The position numbers and the translations under genes are program-made. Below, piece by piece: positions 1 to 7,836 of a stretch of 9,593 nucleotides of DNA. This stretch comes from an uncultured Prevotella sp. (GTDB lineage: Bacteria > Bacteroidota > Bacteroidia > Bacteroidales > Bacteroidaceae). The notes under the pieces are model-generated. The model did no database searches. It was not told the DNA's origin and worked only from the letters and a program-made list of their open reading frames with translations. The stretch lies in contig CALNBT010000176.1 of the NCBI GenBank assembly GCA_937874345.1, forward strand, positions 1 through 9,593. Reading direction: 5' to 3'. How positions within the stretch are numbered: the first letter of the stretch is position 1; every line of letters starts with the position of its first letter.

Positions 1-64
1 TATTTAGTTTTTGAATATGATCTGTATCTATAGATGCTGAATCAATTATACAATTGTTGAACAA

Positions 65-80
65 ACCGTAAATGTACGGT
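65..80. repeat. Short perfect inverted repeat
   Basis: ACCGTA and TACGGT flank a four-base loop (AATG), giving a 6-bp perfect stem with three G-C or C-G pairs. It is more GC-rich than its surroundings. It could be an operator half-site pair or chance; there is no adjacent gene to decide. Confidence 0.35.
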
Positions 81-196
81 GAACAGTACTAGTCATTGTA
101 TCGTTTCACACTCTTAAATGGAATGATAGAAACCAAAAAGTTTGTAATTTATAAGTTAAACTTTTGGCTTGCATGAGTTTACTAAACTTATCTGAT

Positions 197-221
197 AATG
201 ATAATTTGTTGAATTATCATT
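197..221. repeat. Perfect 10-bp inverted repeat, AT-rich
   Basis: AATGATAATT and AATTATCATT pair perfectly around a five-base loop (TGTTG). The stem has only one G-C pair, so an RNA hairpin would be weak, and neither strand has a T-run directly after it, which argues against a terminator. A DNA-level operator or a chance dyad in AT-rich sequence are both possible. Confidence 0.45.
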
Positions 222-338
222 TAGTTAAAAGCTTATGTGATATCAATTGGTTTAGTCTATGTACATAGCTTTTTGTGTCCAATATAGTAGTAGATATAAA
301 ATAGTGTTGTTTGACTTAAATACAGGATCTATACGGAT

Positions 339-371
339 AAAAAAAAGTTCAGTAGAATTTCTACTGAACTT
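339..371 (-). terminator. Rho-independent terminator of the pyrG-yidC-peptidase-transporter operon
   Basis: Positions 345-357 and 359-371 form a perfect stem (arms built on AAGTTCAGTAG and CTACTGAACTT) with a very short AT loop. On the minus strand the stem is followed by eight uridines (the A-run at 339-346, partly paired with the stem base). It begins 65 bases after the transporter stop codon. On the plus strand the stem is followed by ATCATTTT, a poor U-tract, so termination is expected mainly for minus-strand transcripts. Confidence 0.88.
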
Positions 372-436
372 ATCATTTTGGGACAGGGTGATTTGATCTG
401 TCTTTAGTTTCTATTGTTTCTTTTGCTCTTGACTAA

Positions 437-2062
437 TTACTTGATATTAGGTTCTTCAAGACCTAGTCCTTTCCTTTTGTCAACAACTTTCAGAATGAAG
501 CCAATAAAGAGTGCTGCAACTCCAAGGCATGCAAGCATGATTAATGGCCATGTGTAATCAAGTTTTGTTGGATCGGAAATGCCTGGGTTTGTCTTCTCGA
601 GCACAATACCAATAAGAAGAGGGAATAGCCACAAGCCAATGTTCTGAATCCAGAAAATAAGTGCATAAGCAGAGCCTATAATCTTCGAATCAACAAGCTT
701 TGGAACACTTGGCCAGAGTGATGCTGGTACAAGTGAAAAAGAGGCACCAAGGACTAAAATTGTGAGGTATGCTACAATAACTCCCCCAAGATCATTACCC
801 TTGAATGCTGGTAATACGAAGGCAAATGTCAGGTGACAAACAATTAAAAGAATAGATCCCAGCACTAACATTGAAGCAGCCTTCCCCTTGTGGTCAACAT
901 AACTACCAAGGATTGGAGTGATTCCTACTGCGAGGAGAGGGAAGACAGCAAAGATAGACTCAGCAGACTGGCGCATGTATCCCATATAGCAATATGCTAA
1001 AAGTGAAATAATCGAAATCATGAGCACGCCATATTTCATGCGCTTGTTCTTTATAAAGTTGAACATGAAGGCCGTAACTGCAACTAATAACATGATACCA
1101 TATTGTACAAAAGTTACAGAGTTCGATGCCCAGAAAGAGTCAGCAGGAACTTCTTTGAAAGTAAGATTACATTGAAGCATGTTCACCGCGTACTTTTGGA
1201 ATGGGAAGATGGCGGAGTAATACAATACACAAAGAAGAGAAACCAGCCAGAAACCTGTCGATTTGAGAATCTTCCCTAAGTCGCTAATCTTAAAAGGATC
1301 GTCTTTTTCTTCATCTTCACCTGTCTGACTGTCCAGCTTTTTATCCATAAAAAAATAAACAATGGCCATAATCAAAGCAATACAGATCAGTACTACACCG
1401 AATGCAACAGAGCGTGATACATCAATTGAACCTCCAAATTTAGCGAAGAAAGGAGAAAAAATCATGCAAGTTGCAACACCGAGACGTGCCAGAGCCATTT
1501 CCGACCCCATAGCTAATGCCATTTCTCTGCCCTTGAACCATTTTACGATACCACGTGAGACTGTAATTCCAGCCATTTCAACACCACATCCGAAGATCAT
1601 GAATCCAATTGAGGCAAACTTTGCAGAGGCTGGCATTCCCTCGTAGAAAGGTGAAACACCCAGTTGTTCGAACAAGGGTATGTGGTTTAGATGAGTGGTA
1701 AACCAGATTTCAAGATTGCTGCCTATGAAACTTTCACTGATGGCAAAATATTTGATGGAAGCACCACATAACATAACCAACCCAGATAGTACTGCTGTAA
1801 AGCGAACCCCCATCTTATCGAGAATAATACCGGCAAAAATAAGGAAAAATACAAATACGTTTAAGAAGGTTTCAGACCCTTGCATGGTACCAAATGCCTT
1901 AGAGTTCCAGCCTCGCTGGCTTTCCATTAAGTCTTTGATAGGTGAAAGGATGTCTACGAAGATGTAAGCGCAGAACATGGCAAGTGCTAAGAGAAGCAAA
2001 GCTGTCCACCGCATGGCGGCAGAGTCTCTGAGAGTGGTCTGAGTGTTGGTAATTGTTGTCAT
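437..2062 (-). CDS. Major facilitator superfamily transporter, possibly MFSD1-like (peptide-type)
   Basis: This is an inner-membrane secondary carrier of 541 residues. Hydrophobic segments lie roughly at 18-40, 63-82, 88-108, 147-167, 183-206, 217-239, 268-288, 313-336, 343-361, 368-388, 396-418, 427-449, 461-487 and 504-525. A motif-A-like loop follows the second segment (G-x-x-x-DKMG-x-R near 78-87) and a second follows residue 385 (GSYVDHKGK), marking the two MFS halves. An acidic cytoplasmic loop (about 240-262) joins them. The stretch LWPSVPKLV...GSAYALIFWIQNIG (449-476) resembles, from memory, the MFSD1-type branch, whose characterised animal member carries dipeptides; the substrate here is unproven. 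The count of 14 segments exceeds the usual 12: two extra ones sit between TM7 and the second motif A. The ATG is preceded by TTAACAATA rather than a Shine-Dalgarno sequence. It is the last gene of the operon, 42 bases after the peptidase gene, with no internal promoter visible in that gap. Confidence 0.88.
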   Translation of the reverse strand: MTTITNTQTTLRDSAAMRWTALLLLALAMFCAYIFVDILSPIKDLMESQRGWNSKAFGTMQGSETFLNVFVFFLIFAGIILDKMGVRFTAVLSGLVMLCGASIKYFAISESFIGSNLEIWFTTHLNHIPLFEQLGVSPFYEGMPASAKFASIGFMIFGCGVEMAGITVSRGIVKWFKGREMALAMGSEMALARLGVATCMIFSPFFAKFGGSIDVSRSVAFGVVLICIALIMAIVYFFMDKKLDSQTGEDEEKDDPFKISDLGKILKSTGFWLVSLLCVLYYSAIFPFQKYAVNMLQCNLTFKEVPADSFWASNSVTFVQYGIMLLVAVTAFMFNFIKNKRMKYGVLMISIISLLAYCYMGYMRQSAESIFAVFPLLAVGITPILGSYVDHKGKAASMLVLGSILLIVCHLTFAFVLPAFKGNDLGGVIVAYLTILVLGASFSLVPASLWPSVPKLVDSKIIGSAYALIFWIQNIGLWLFPLLIGIVLEKTNPGISDPTKLDYTWPLIMLACLGVAALFIGFILKVVDKRKGLGLEEPNIK

Positions 2063-2104
2063 TATTGTTAAAAAGATTTTTGTTTCTAAGGAAAATAATT
2101 CATA

Positions 2105-4270
2105 TTATTTTAACCAACGGTCAAGCCAGTTAAAGAAGGTTCTTTGCCAAAGGATGCCATTCTGTGGTTTTAAAACCCAATGGTTCTCATCAGGGAAAAT
2201 CAAGAGTTCGGCAGGAATGCCCCTCAAACGGGCAGCATTGAAAGCGCCCATCCCTTGGTTGGCATTGATACGATAGTCCTTTTCTCCGTGAATACATAAA
2301 ATAGGTGTATCCCATTTATCTACAAATTTATGAGGGCTATTGTCATAAGTGCGTTTAGCTTTTGTGGTCTGGTTCTTGTTCCAATATGCATCATCATATT
2401 CCCAGTTGGAGAACCAAACCTCTTCTGTGTCGGTATACATGCTTTCCAAATTGAAAGCGCCATCATGGGCGATGAAACATTTAAAGCGTTTATCGTGATG
2501 TCCTGCAAGATAATAAATTGAGAATCCGCCGAAGGAGGCTCCAACAGCTCCAAGTCTATTCTTGTCTACATAAGGAAGGTTATTGGCTGCATCGTCAATT
2601 GCTGAAAAATAATCATCCATACACTGACCTGTCCAATCACCAGATACCTCTTCATTCCATTCAGAACCAAAGCCAGGAAGACCGCGCCGATTTGGTGCAA
2701 TAACAACATATCCATTTGCTGCCATAATTTGCATGTTCCATCGATAGCTCCAGAACTGACTAACAGGACTTTGTGGCCCACCTTCACAGAAGAGTAAGGT
2801 TGGATATTTCTTATTTGCATCAAAATGGGGAGGGAGAACAACCCAAGAAAGCATGTCCTTATTGTCAGTAGTCTTTACCCAACGTTTTTCAACCTTTCCG
2901 ATAGCGAGTTGGTCAAGAATATGTTTGTTTTCGTCTGTAATCTGTGTTACTATCGATAGCTTTTCTTTTTTTGAAGGTTGAATCAGGTACAAGTCATCAG
3001 GATGAGACATAGAATGCCTTGACACCAACAATTGTTTTGTATTTCCAGACAATTGGACTGTTCCATAGTCATAGTCACCTTCAGTAAGTTGTTTGATTTC
3101 GCCTTTCAAATTAGTCTGATAGACCTGTTCTGTCGCATGCCAGACTGCAAGAAAATAAAGTATCTTGCTATCCTGATTCCAACAAAAAGCATCAACATTT
3201 GTGTCAAGGTTTTCAGTTACATAGCTTTTCTTTCCAGTCGCAAACGTATAAACGCATAAACGGTTTCGGTCGCTTTCATAGCCATTCCTTTTCATGCTTT
3301 GCCAAGCAACGTATTTCCCGTCTGGAGAAAATTGAGGATTTGTATCATAACCGACATTCATATCACCTTGTTGATGGTTCACAGACTGTTCCCTCATCGA
3401 TTTTGTTGCATCGATAGCAGGTTCTTGATAATCTGCAGGTTTGCACAAGTTTGTTGTTGTACGTGTCTCGATGTTATACAGAAAAATATCTGTGTCTGTA
3501 GAGGTGGCATATTTCACTCCTTCTTTTTTTCGAGAAGTGTAGGCAATCGTTTTTGAATCAGGACTCCATGCCAACTGTTCAATACCACCGAAGGGAGCAA
3601 CAGGGCATTCAAAAGGTTCATTTTCAAGAAGGTCAATACCTGCATCTATCCTGTTACCACTTACCTGGGCTAAAAATGGGTGAGCTATTGATTCTACATA
3701 ATGATCCCAGTGCCGGTAATTCATATCCGTAACCAAACGGCCTGAAGCCAAAGGTAAATCAGAGGGGTTTTTCTGGATTGTTCCGTAATATGGAATAGAT
3801 TTTATTAAAATGACTTTCTTCTCATCAGGAGAAAATTTAAATCCTTCGAGGTCGATCTTGTCATTTGTTAGTTGCTGACGGTCAGATCCATCAGGGTTCA
3901 TGGTCCAAAGTTGCCCACCAGTCAAAAAAGCGATCCTTGATCCATTAGCAATCCAAGTGGCATCGGTTTCACTTTGTTTGCCTATTGTCAGTTGTTTTTT
4001 ATTCTTTCCATTCGCGTCAATGACAAACAGCATCTGTTGACTTTTGTTGTCTTTTACGCTATAGTAGCCAACTTGATAAACAATTTTTTCTCCATTGGGA
4101 GAAGCGTTGGAACCACCTATACGCCCCATCGCCCAGAGAGCTTCGGGGGTCATGAGGTCACCTTTTACTTGAAATGTAGCATTCTGATCTTTCACTGTAT
4201 TCTGTGATTTGACAAAACTGCCGCCTAAAAATAAGGCGACAGTTGCTATCATGAGGGATTTTGTTCTCAT
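2105..4270 (-). CDS. Exported S9 family prolyl-oligopeptidase-type serine peptidase, DPP5-like
   Basis: The 721-residue protein starts with a probable signal peptide (basic MRTK, hydrophobic 5-19, likely cut after VKS22), so it should act in the periplasm. Residues about 40-450 form a beta-propeller, with recurring blade motifs such as SPNG (57), SPDE (147), SPDS (236) and SPDG (315). Residues about 465-721 form the alpha/beta-hydrolase domain: nucleophile Ser579 in GASFGG, Asp665 in HGEKDYR and His697 in ENHW, in S9 order and spacing. The segments WSYRW, APNRRG and SGDW are typical of the DPP5/S9C group, which removes dipeptides from oligopeptides. The usual HGGP near the oxyanion hole reads EGGP (496-499) here. 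An acylaminoacyl-peptidase-like activity is the main alternative. The gene starts 9 bases after yidC, its ATG overlaps a TTAACAAT motif, and a transporter gene follows, suggesting a role in peptide nutrition. The S9 family call is firm; exact specificity is not readable from sequence. Confidence 0.93.
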   Translation of the reverse strand: MRTKSLMIATVALFLGGSFVKSQNTVKDQNATFQVKGDLMTPEALWAMGRIGGSNASPNGEKIVYQVGYYSVKDNKSQQMLFVIDANGKNKKQLTIGKQSETDATWIANGSRIAFLTGGQLWTMNPDGSDRQQLTNDKIDLEGFKFSPDEKKVILIKSIPYYGTIQKNPSDLPLASGRLVTDMNYRHWDHYVESIAHPFLAQVSGNRIDAGIDLLENEPFECPVAPFGGIEQLAWSPDSKTIAYTSRKKEGVKYATSTDTDIFLYNIETRTTTNLCKPADYQEPAIDATKSMREQSVNHQQGDMNVGYDTNPQFSPDGKYVAWQSMKRNGYESDRNRLCVYTFATGKKSYVTENLDTNVDAFCWNQDSKILYFLAVWHATEQVYQTNLKGEIKQLTEGDYDYGTVQLSGNTKQLLVSRHSMSHPDDLYLIQPSKKEKLSIVTQITDENKHILDQLAIGKVEKRWVKTTDNKDMLSWVVLPPHFDANKKYPTLLFCEGGPQSPVSQFWSYRWNMQIMAANGYVVIAPNRRGLPGFGSEWNEEVSGDWTGQCMDDYFSAIDDAANNLPYVDKNRLGAVGASFGGFSIYYLAGHHDKRFKCFIAHDGAFNLESMYTDTEEVWFSNWEYDDAYWNKNQTTKAKRTYDNSPHKFVDKWDTPILCIHGEKDYRINANQGMGAFNAARLRGIPAELLIFPDENHWVLKPQNGILWQRTFFNWLDRWLK

Positions 4271-4279
4271 TGTTAATAC

Positions 4280-6172
4280 TTATTTGCGTCTTTTCCGTTC
4301 CAATTCTTCTTTTTTTCTCTGCATTTCCTGTTGTTGTTCTTGCATTGCTTGAAGGCGGGCAGCGAGTCCGCTTACTTTCTTAGGATTGGATTTATTGTTT
4401 TGATATTTGGCTTCAAGTATCATCAACAATTTCTCGTCATTGGTTGTCTTTCTTAAGGTCCACATAATAGCAGCACTAAAGAAAAGAGAAATGAAATAAT
4501 AGAAGTTTAATCCTGATGAATATTCATTGAACATAAAGAAGAATGTCACAGGCATTAAGTACATCATCCATTTCATGATTTTCATTTGGTCAGCCTGTTG
4601 ACCCACCATCTGATCACTCTGTTGACGCATGGTCATCCAGCTATAGAGAACGTTGGCTACACAAAAGAGAATACATGTTAACGAGAGGTGATCACCAATA
4701 AGCCAAATACTTTTGTTCCAAGTGATAATTGGGTCATACGTGCTAAGATCTTTTATCCATAAGAAGCTTTGTCCACGTAACTGAATGGCGTTCGGCACAA
4801 AGTTGAACATGGCAATCCAGATAGGCATCTGAATGAGCATTGGAATACATCCAGACAAAGGGCTGACACCATATTTCGCGTACTCAGACATCATCGCCTG
4901 CTGTTTGAGCATCTGATCTTCTGGTTTGCTGTATTGGGACGTTGCAGCTTCAAGTTTTGGTTTCAAAACACGCATCTTGGCAGAGCTCATATAGCTTTTC
5001 TTAACCATCGGGAAGGTGATTAATTTCAGGAACAACGTGATCAATATTAAGACAATGCCCATTGAGAACCAGTTCGAAAGAAAATCAAAGATGTAAATAG
5101 TGAACCATCTGTTAATGATACGGAACAATGGCCATCCAAGATAAACCAATCTTTCGAGTTCAAGGTCTTTGTTGAAATGGCTTTGTTTTTGAATACTTTT
5201 GAGCAAACGAAAATCGTTTGGACCATAATAGAATTCAAACTTTGATGGTGTTTTGCCAGATGGATCAAACGATGTCTTTAATTTTGCTTCATATTGTTTC
5301 AGGTACCCACTTCCTTTTTGCTGTGGGATACTTGTCAAAAGAGCGTTATCAGCAAAATCGTTCTCAGAAATCATGACAGCAGAGAAGAATTGGTTCTTAA
5401 ATGCTATCCAATCTGTTTTCTTATTGATTGGTTCATCTATTTTTTCTTTTGATTCTTGCAGATAGTCAGTACCTCCAGCCGATTTGTGATAGGTTAGGGT
5501 AGAATATCTGTTTTCAAAAGAAAATCCCTTTTCAAGCTGCTTACATTTATCCTTCCAATTGATGTCCATCGAGTTCATGTCAGGAGCAAACAAGTTGGCC
5601 ATGCCATTTACATTCATAGACATATGAAGCAAATAATCTTTTCCTAAGACATAATTGAGAACCAGAGATTTCCCCTCTCCGGCATCTGCAGTTAGGGTTA
5701 CAGATGAATCTGTCTGCGCTGATGGTTGAAAAAAGAGGTCATCTGTCGAAATGTTAGCCTCTTTTGCGGAAAAAGTAAAAGAAAGTTTTTGTTGACTGTT
5801 GTCAAATAGAGTTATGTCTGTATTGCCATCTTTGTCATTAAAATTCTTGATGACAGCTTTTGTAACGGTTCCTCCTTTGGTATTCAGTGTAAGTTCTAGT
5901 TTGTTATTTTTTAGAATAATATCCTCTTGCTGTCCACTAAATGCCTTGCTGAAAAGGGCAGTCGTATCCTTTAATTTCTGTTCTTTAAAGCTTTCAATCC
6001 GTTTGGCGCTTACAAGCTTTTGAACTGCTTCAGCTTTTTGTTTTGTGATGGCTGCAATTGAATCTTGCCGAGCCATTTCAGCTTTTTTTTCTGCTGAAGG
6101 TTGTGACCACCAGCTAAAGCCAATTAGCAAAAGTCCCATCAGCACTAGGCCGGTGATTGTGTTCTTGTCCAT
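4280..6172 (-). CDS. yidC: Membrane protein insertase YidC (Oxa1 family)
   Basis: YidC inserts and folds inner-membrane proteins, alone or with SecYEG. The 630-residue product has the Gram-negative layout: an N-terminal membrane anchor (about 6-21), a large periplasmic beta-rich domain (about 80-340), then the conserved insertase core with membrane segments near 369-388, 441-462, 489-512, 533-548 and 553-571. Core signatures include SSAKMRVLKPKLEA (396-409), YGVSPLSGCIPMLIQMP (434-450) and YSSGLNFYY (551-559). By alignment from memory, the groove arginine of E. coli YidC (Arg366) corresponds to Lys383 here. The C-terminal tail (about 603-630) is a strongly basic, glutamine-rich probable coiled coil ending in RKRRK, suited to ribosome contact. 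Only one base separates its ATG from the pyrG stop, so the two genes must share a transcript and may be translationally coupled. The leader ATAACAAAATAAA lies inside the end of pyrG. Confidence 0.97.
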   Translation of the reverse strand: MDKNTITGLVLMGLLLIGFSWWSQPSAEKKAEMARQDSIAAITKQKAEAVQKLVSAKRIESFKEQKLKDTTALFSKAFSGQQEDIILKNNKLELTLNTKGGTVTKAVIKNFNDKDGNTDITLFDNSQQKLSFTFSAKEANISTDDLFFQPSAQTDSSVTLTADAGEGKSLVLNYVLGKDYLLHMSMNVNGMANLFAPDMNSMDINWKDKCKQLEKGFSFENRYSTLTYHKSAGGTDYLQESKEKIDEPINKKTDWIAFKNQFFSAVMISENDFADNALLTSIPQQKGSGYLKQYEAKLKTSFDPSGKTPSKFEFYYGPNDFRLLKSIQKQSHFNKDLELERLVYLGWPLFRIINRWFTIYIFDFLSNWFSMGIVLILITLFLKLITFPMVKKSYMSSAKMRVLKPKLEAATSQYSKPEDQMLKQQAMMSEYAKYGVSPLSGCIPMLIQMPIWIAMFNFVPNAIQLRGQSFLWIKDLSTYDPIITWNKSIWLIGDHLSLTCILFCVANVLYSWMTMRQQSDQMVGQQADQMKIMKWMMYLMPVTFFFMFNEYSSGLNFYYFISLFFSAAIMWTLRKTTNDEKLLMILEAKYQNNKSNPKKVSGLAARLQAMQEQQQEMQRKKEELERKRRK

Positions 6173-6173
6173 T

Positions 6174-7793
6174 TTATTTTGTTATTTCTTTTTGTTTGTT
6201 GTCAATAGCACATTTGATAAAATCAACAAAAAGTGGATGTGGCTTGAGAACTGTACTTTGGTATTCTGGATGGAATTGTGTTCCGATATACCATTTCAAT
6301 CCTGGTATTTCAACAATTTCAACTAAGTCACTTTCCGGGTTTTTACCTACGCTAATCATTCCCTGCTTTTCAAACTCCTTCTGATAAGAATTGTTGAATT
6401 CGTAACGATGACGATGACGCTCCTGGATATATTCCTGGTGGTAAATGTTAAACGCTCTAGAATCGTGTTTCAAGACACATTCAAAAGAGCCCAGACGCAT
6501 GGTTCCCCCCATATTTGGAATATCTTTCTGTTCTTCCATGATGTCGATGACATTATGTTCAGTCTTTTCGTCAAATTCTCTGCTATTTGCATCTTTATAG
6601 CCTAATACATTTCTTGCAAATTCAATAACCATGATTTGCATACCAAGGCAAATGCCGAATGTAGGGATGTTATGAACTCGCGAAAAGTGAGCGGCAATGA
6701 TTTTTCCTTCAACACCTCGTTGACCAAAGCCTGGGCAGATGATAATGCCATCTTGTCCACTTATCAATTCGTCAATATTCTCTTCAGTTACTTTCTCAGA
6801 ATTGATAAAAGTAATAATGGTTTTATGGTCATTGTATGTGCCGGCTTGTGAGATACTCTCACGAATGCTCTTATAAGCATCTTGCAAATCATATTTGCCG
6901 ACGAGACCAATATGCACCTCATTCGTTGCGTTATTTTGTCTTTCCAAGAATTTTTTCCAAGGGCCTAATGATGGCGTTTCCTTGATTTCTACGCCCATCT
7001 TTTTCAGAATGGCGGAATCAAGTCCTTGGTTCTGCATATTTACAGGCACTTCGTAAATGCTTGGTAAATCCTCGCTTTGTATCACACAGTCAAAATCTAC
7101 ATTACAGAATGAGGCAACCTTATGAAGCATATCATCTTTCAAGTGCTTCTCGGTTCGAAGAACCAGTATGTCTGGTTGAATACCAATGCTCTGTAGCTCT
7201 TTAACGCTGTGCTGAGTGGGCTTTGTCTTTAATTCCTGTGCCGCTTTCAAATAAGGGACATAAGTAAGGTGAAGGCATAAAGCATTTTTTCCTAACTCCC
7301 ATTTTAATTGTCGGATAGCTTCCAAAAATGGCGTTGATTCTATGTCACCAACCGTACCACCAATTTCTGTAATCACAAAATCGTAATGGTACTTTTGTCC
7401 CATCAGCTTCACGTTGCGTTTGATTTCATCTGTGATGTGTGGTATTACCTGAATGGTCTTTCCTAAATAATCACCACGACGTTCTTTATCAATAACCGCT
7501 TTGTAAATTCTACCTGTTGTCAGAGAATTGGCTTTCGTCGTGCGAATTCCTGTAAATCGTTCGTAGTGGCCTAAATCCAAGTCGGTTTCAGCACCATCAG
7601 TAGTCACGTAACATTCTCCATGTTCGTATGGATTCAGCGTTCCCGGGTCGATGTTGATATATGGATCAAATTTTTGGATGGTAATGTTATAGCCTCTAGC
7701 TTGTAAGAGTTTTCCAATTGAAGAAGAAATAATGCCTTTACCCAGTGATGAAACTACACCACCGGTCACGAATATATACTTAGTTTCAGTCAC
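6174..7793 (-). CDS. pyrG: CTP synthase (glutamine-hydrolysing)
   Basis: PyrG converts UTP, ATP and glutamine to CTP, the last step of de novo pyrimidine nucleotide synthesis, in the cytosol. The 539-residue length is normal for the family. The amidoligase domain (about 1-270) opens with the P-loop-like SSLGKGIISSS (15-25), followed by KFDPYINIDPGT (41-52), EHGECYVT (57-64), GHYERF (75-80) and the nucleotide-site segment KTKPTQHS (189-196). The class I glutamine amidotransferase domain (about 292-530) has nucleophile Cys382 in GICLGMQ, with His508 and Glu510 in FHPEYQS completing the triad; the oxyanion-strand loop is PGFGQRG (354-360). The start is GTG at 7793: the only in-frame upstream codons are ATT, CAG, CAA and AAA before a TAA stop, so no ATG is available. 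The GTG overlaps the stop of a ten-codon upstream ORF. It is the first gene of the operon and is expressed from the TAACTTTG promoter candidate 44 bases upstream. Confidence 0.98.
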   Translation of the reverse strand: MTETKYIFVTGGVVSSLGKGIISSSIGKLLQARGYNITIQKFDPYINIDPGTLNPYEHGECYVTTDGAETDLDLGHYERFTGIRTTKANSLTTGRIYKAVIDKERRGDYLGKTIQVIPHITDEIKRNVKLMGQKYHYDFVITEIGGTVGDIESTPFLEAIRQLKWELGKNALCLHLTYVPYLKAAQELKTKPTQHSVKELQSIGIQPDILVLRTEKHLKDDMLHKVASFCNVDFDCVIQSEDLPSIYEVPVNMQNQGLDSAILKKMGVEIKETPSLGPWKKFLERQNNATNEVHIGLVGKYDLQDAYKSIRESISQAGTYNDHKTIITFINSEKVTEENIDELISGQDGIIICPGFGQRGVEGKIIAAHFSRVHNIPTFGICLGMQIMVIEFARNVLGYKDANSREFDEKTEHNVIDIMEEQKDIPNMGGTMRLGSFECVLKHDSRAFNIYHQEYIQERHRHRYEFNNSYQKEFEKQGMISVGKNPESDLVEIVEIPGLKWYIGTQFHPEYQSTVLKPHPLFVDFIKCAIDNKQKEITK

Positions 7794-7822
7794 AATCTGT
7801 TGTTTTTATTGTTAAATGACAT
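7790..7822 (-). CDS. Candidate ten-codon leader ORF overlapping the pyrG start
   Basis: ATG at 7822 opens a frame encoding MSFNNKNNRL, ending at TGA (7792-7790). That TGA overlaps the GTG start of pyrG in the arrangement GTGA, a geometry common in translational coupling. The frame lies entirely downstream of the predicted promoter and just after a U5 tract. Half of its codons are Asn (AAC/AAT) or Lys. The frame is so short and A-rich that it could be chance; I infer a possible leader peptide only from position and overlap. Confidence 0.25.
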   Translation of the reverse strand: MSFNNKNNRL

Positions 7823-7836
7823 AAAAATTCAAGGTG

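Larger units (their letters stand above)
1..338. other. Non-coding AT-rich intergenic stretch
   Basis: I see no gene here: stop codons are frequent in all frames and no reading frame looks protein-like. The stretch is AT-rich and contains several short dyads: ATCTATAGAT (26-35), ACCGTA/TACGGT (65-80), a bulged arm pair around 133-167, a perfect 10-bp AT stem (197-221) and the 12-base palindrome CTATGTACATAG (257-268). No TAnnTTTG promoter element was found on either strand. It lies beyond the terminator of the minus-strand operon, so it may be the upstream region of a gene outside the window. Confidence 0.7.

Noticed and set aside
382..402. GACAG/CTGTC inverted repeat between the transporter stop and the terminator
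   Set aside because: The stem is only 5 bp with an 11-base loop and no T-run; the strong hairpin at 345-371 explains termination.
1362..1646. Plus-strand open frame of 94 codons inside the transporter gene
   Set aside because: It lies wholly opposite a well-supported membrane-protein gene, has no promoter or recognisable domain, and its composition is that of a reverse-complement shadow.
6045..6326. Plus-strand open frame of 93 codons across the yidC-pyrG junction
   Set aside because: It is antisense to the ends of two strongly supported genes, with no promoter or family resemblance.
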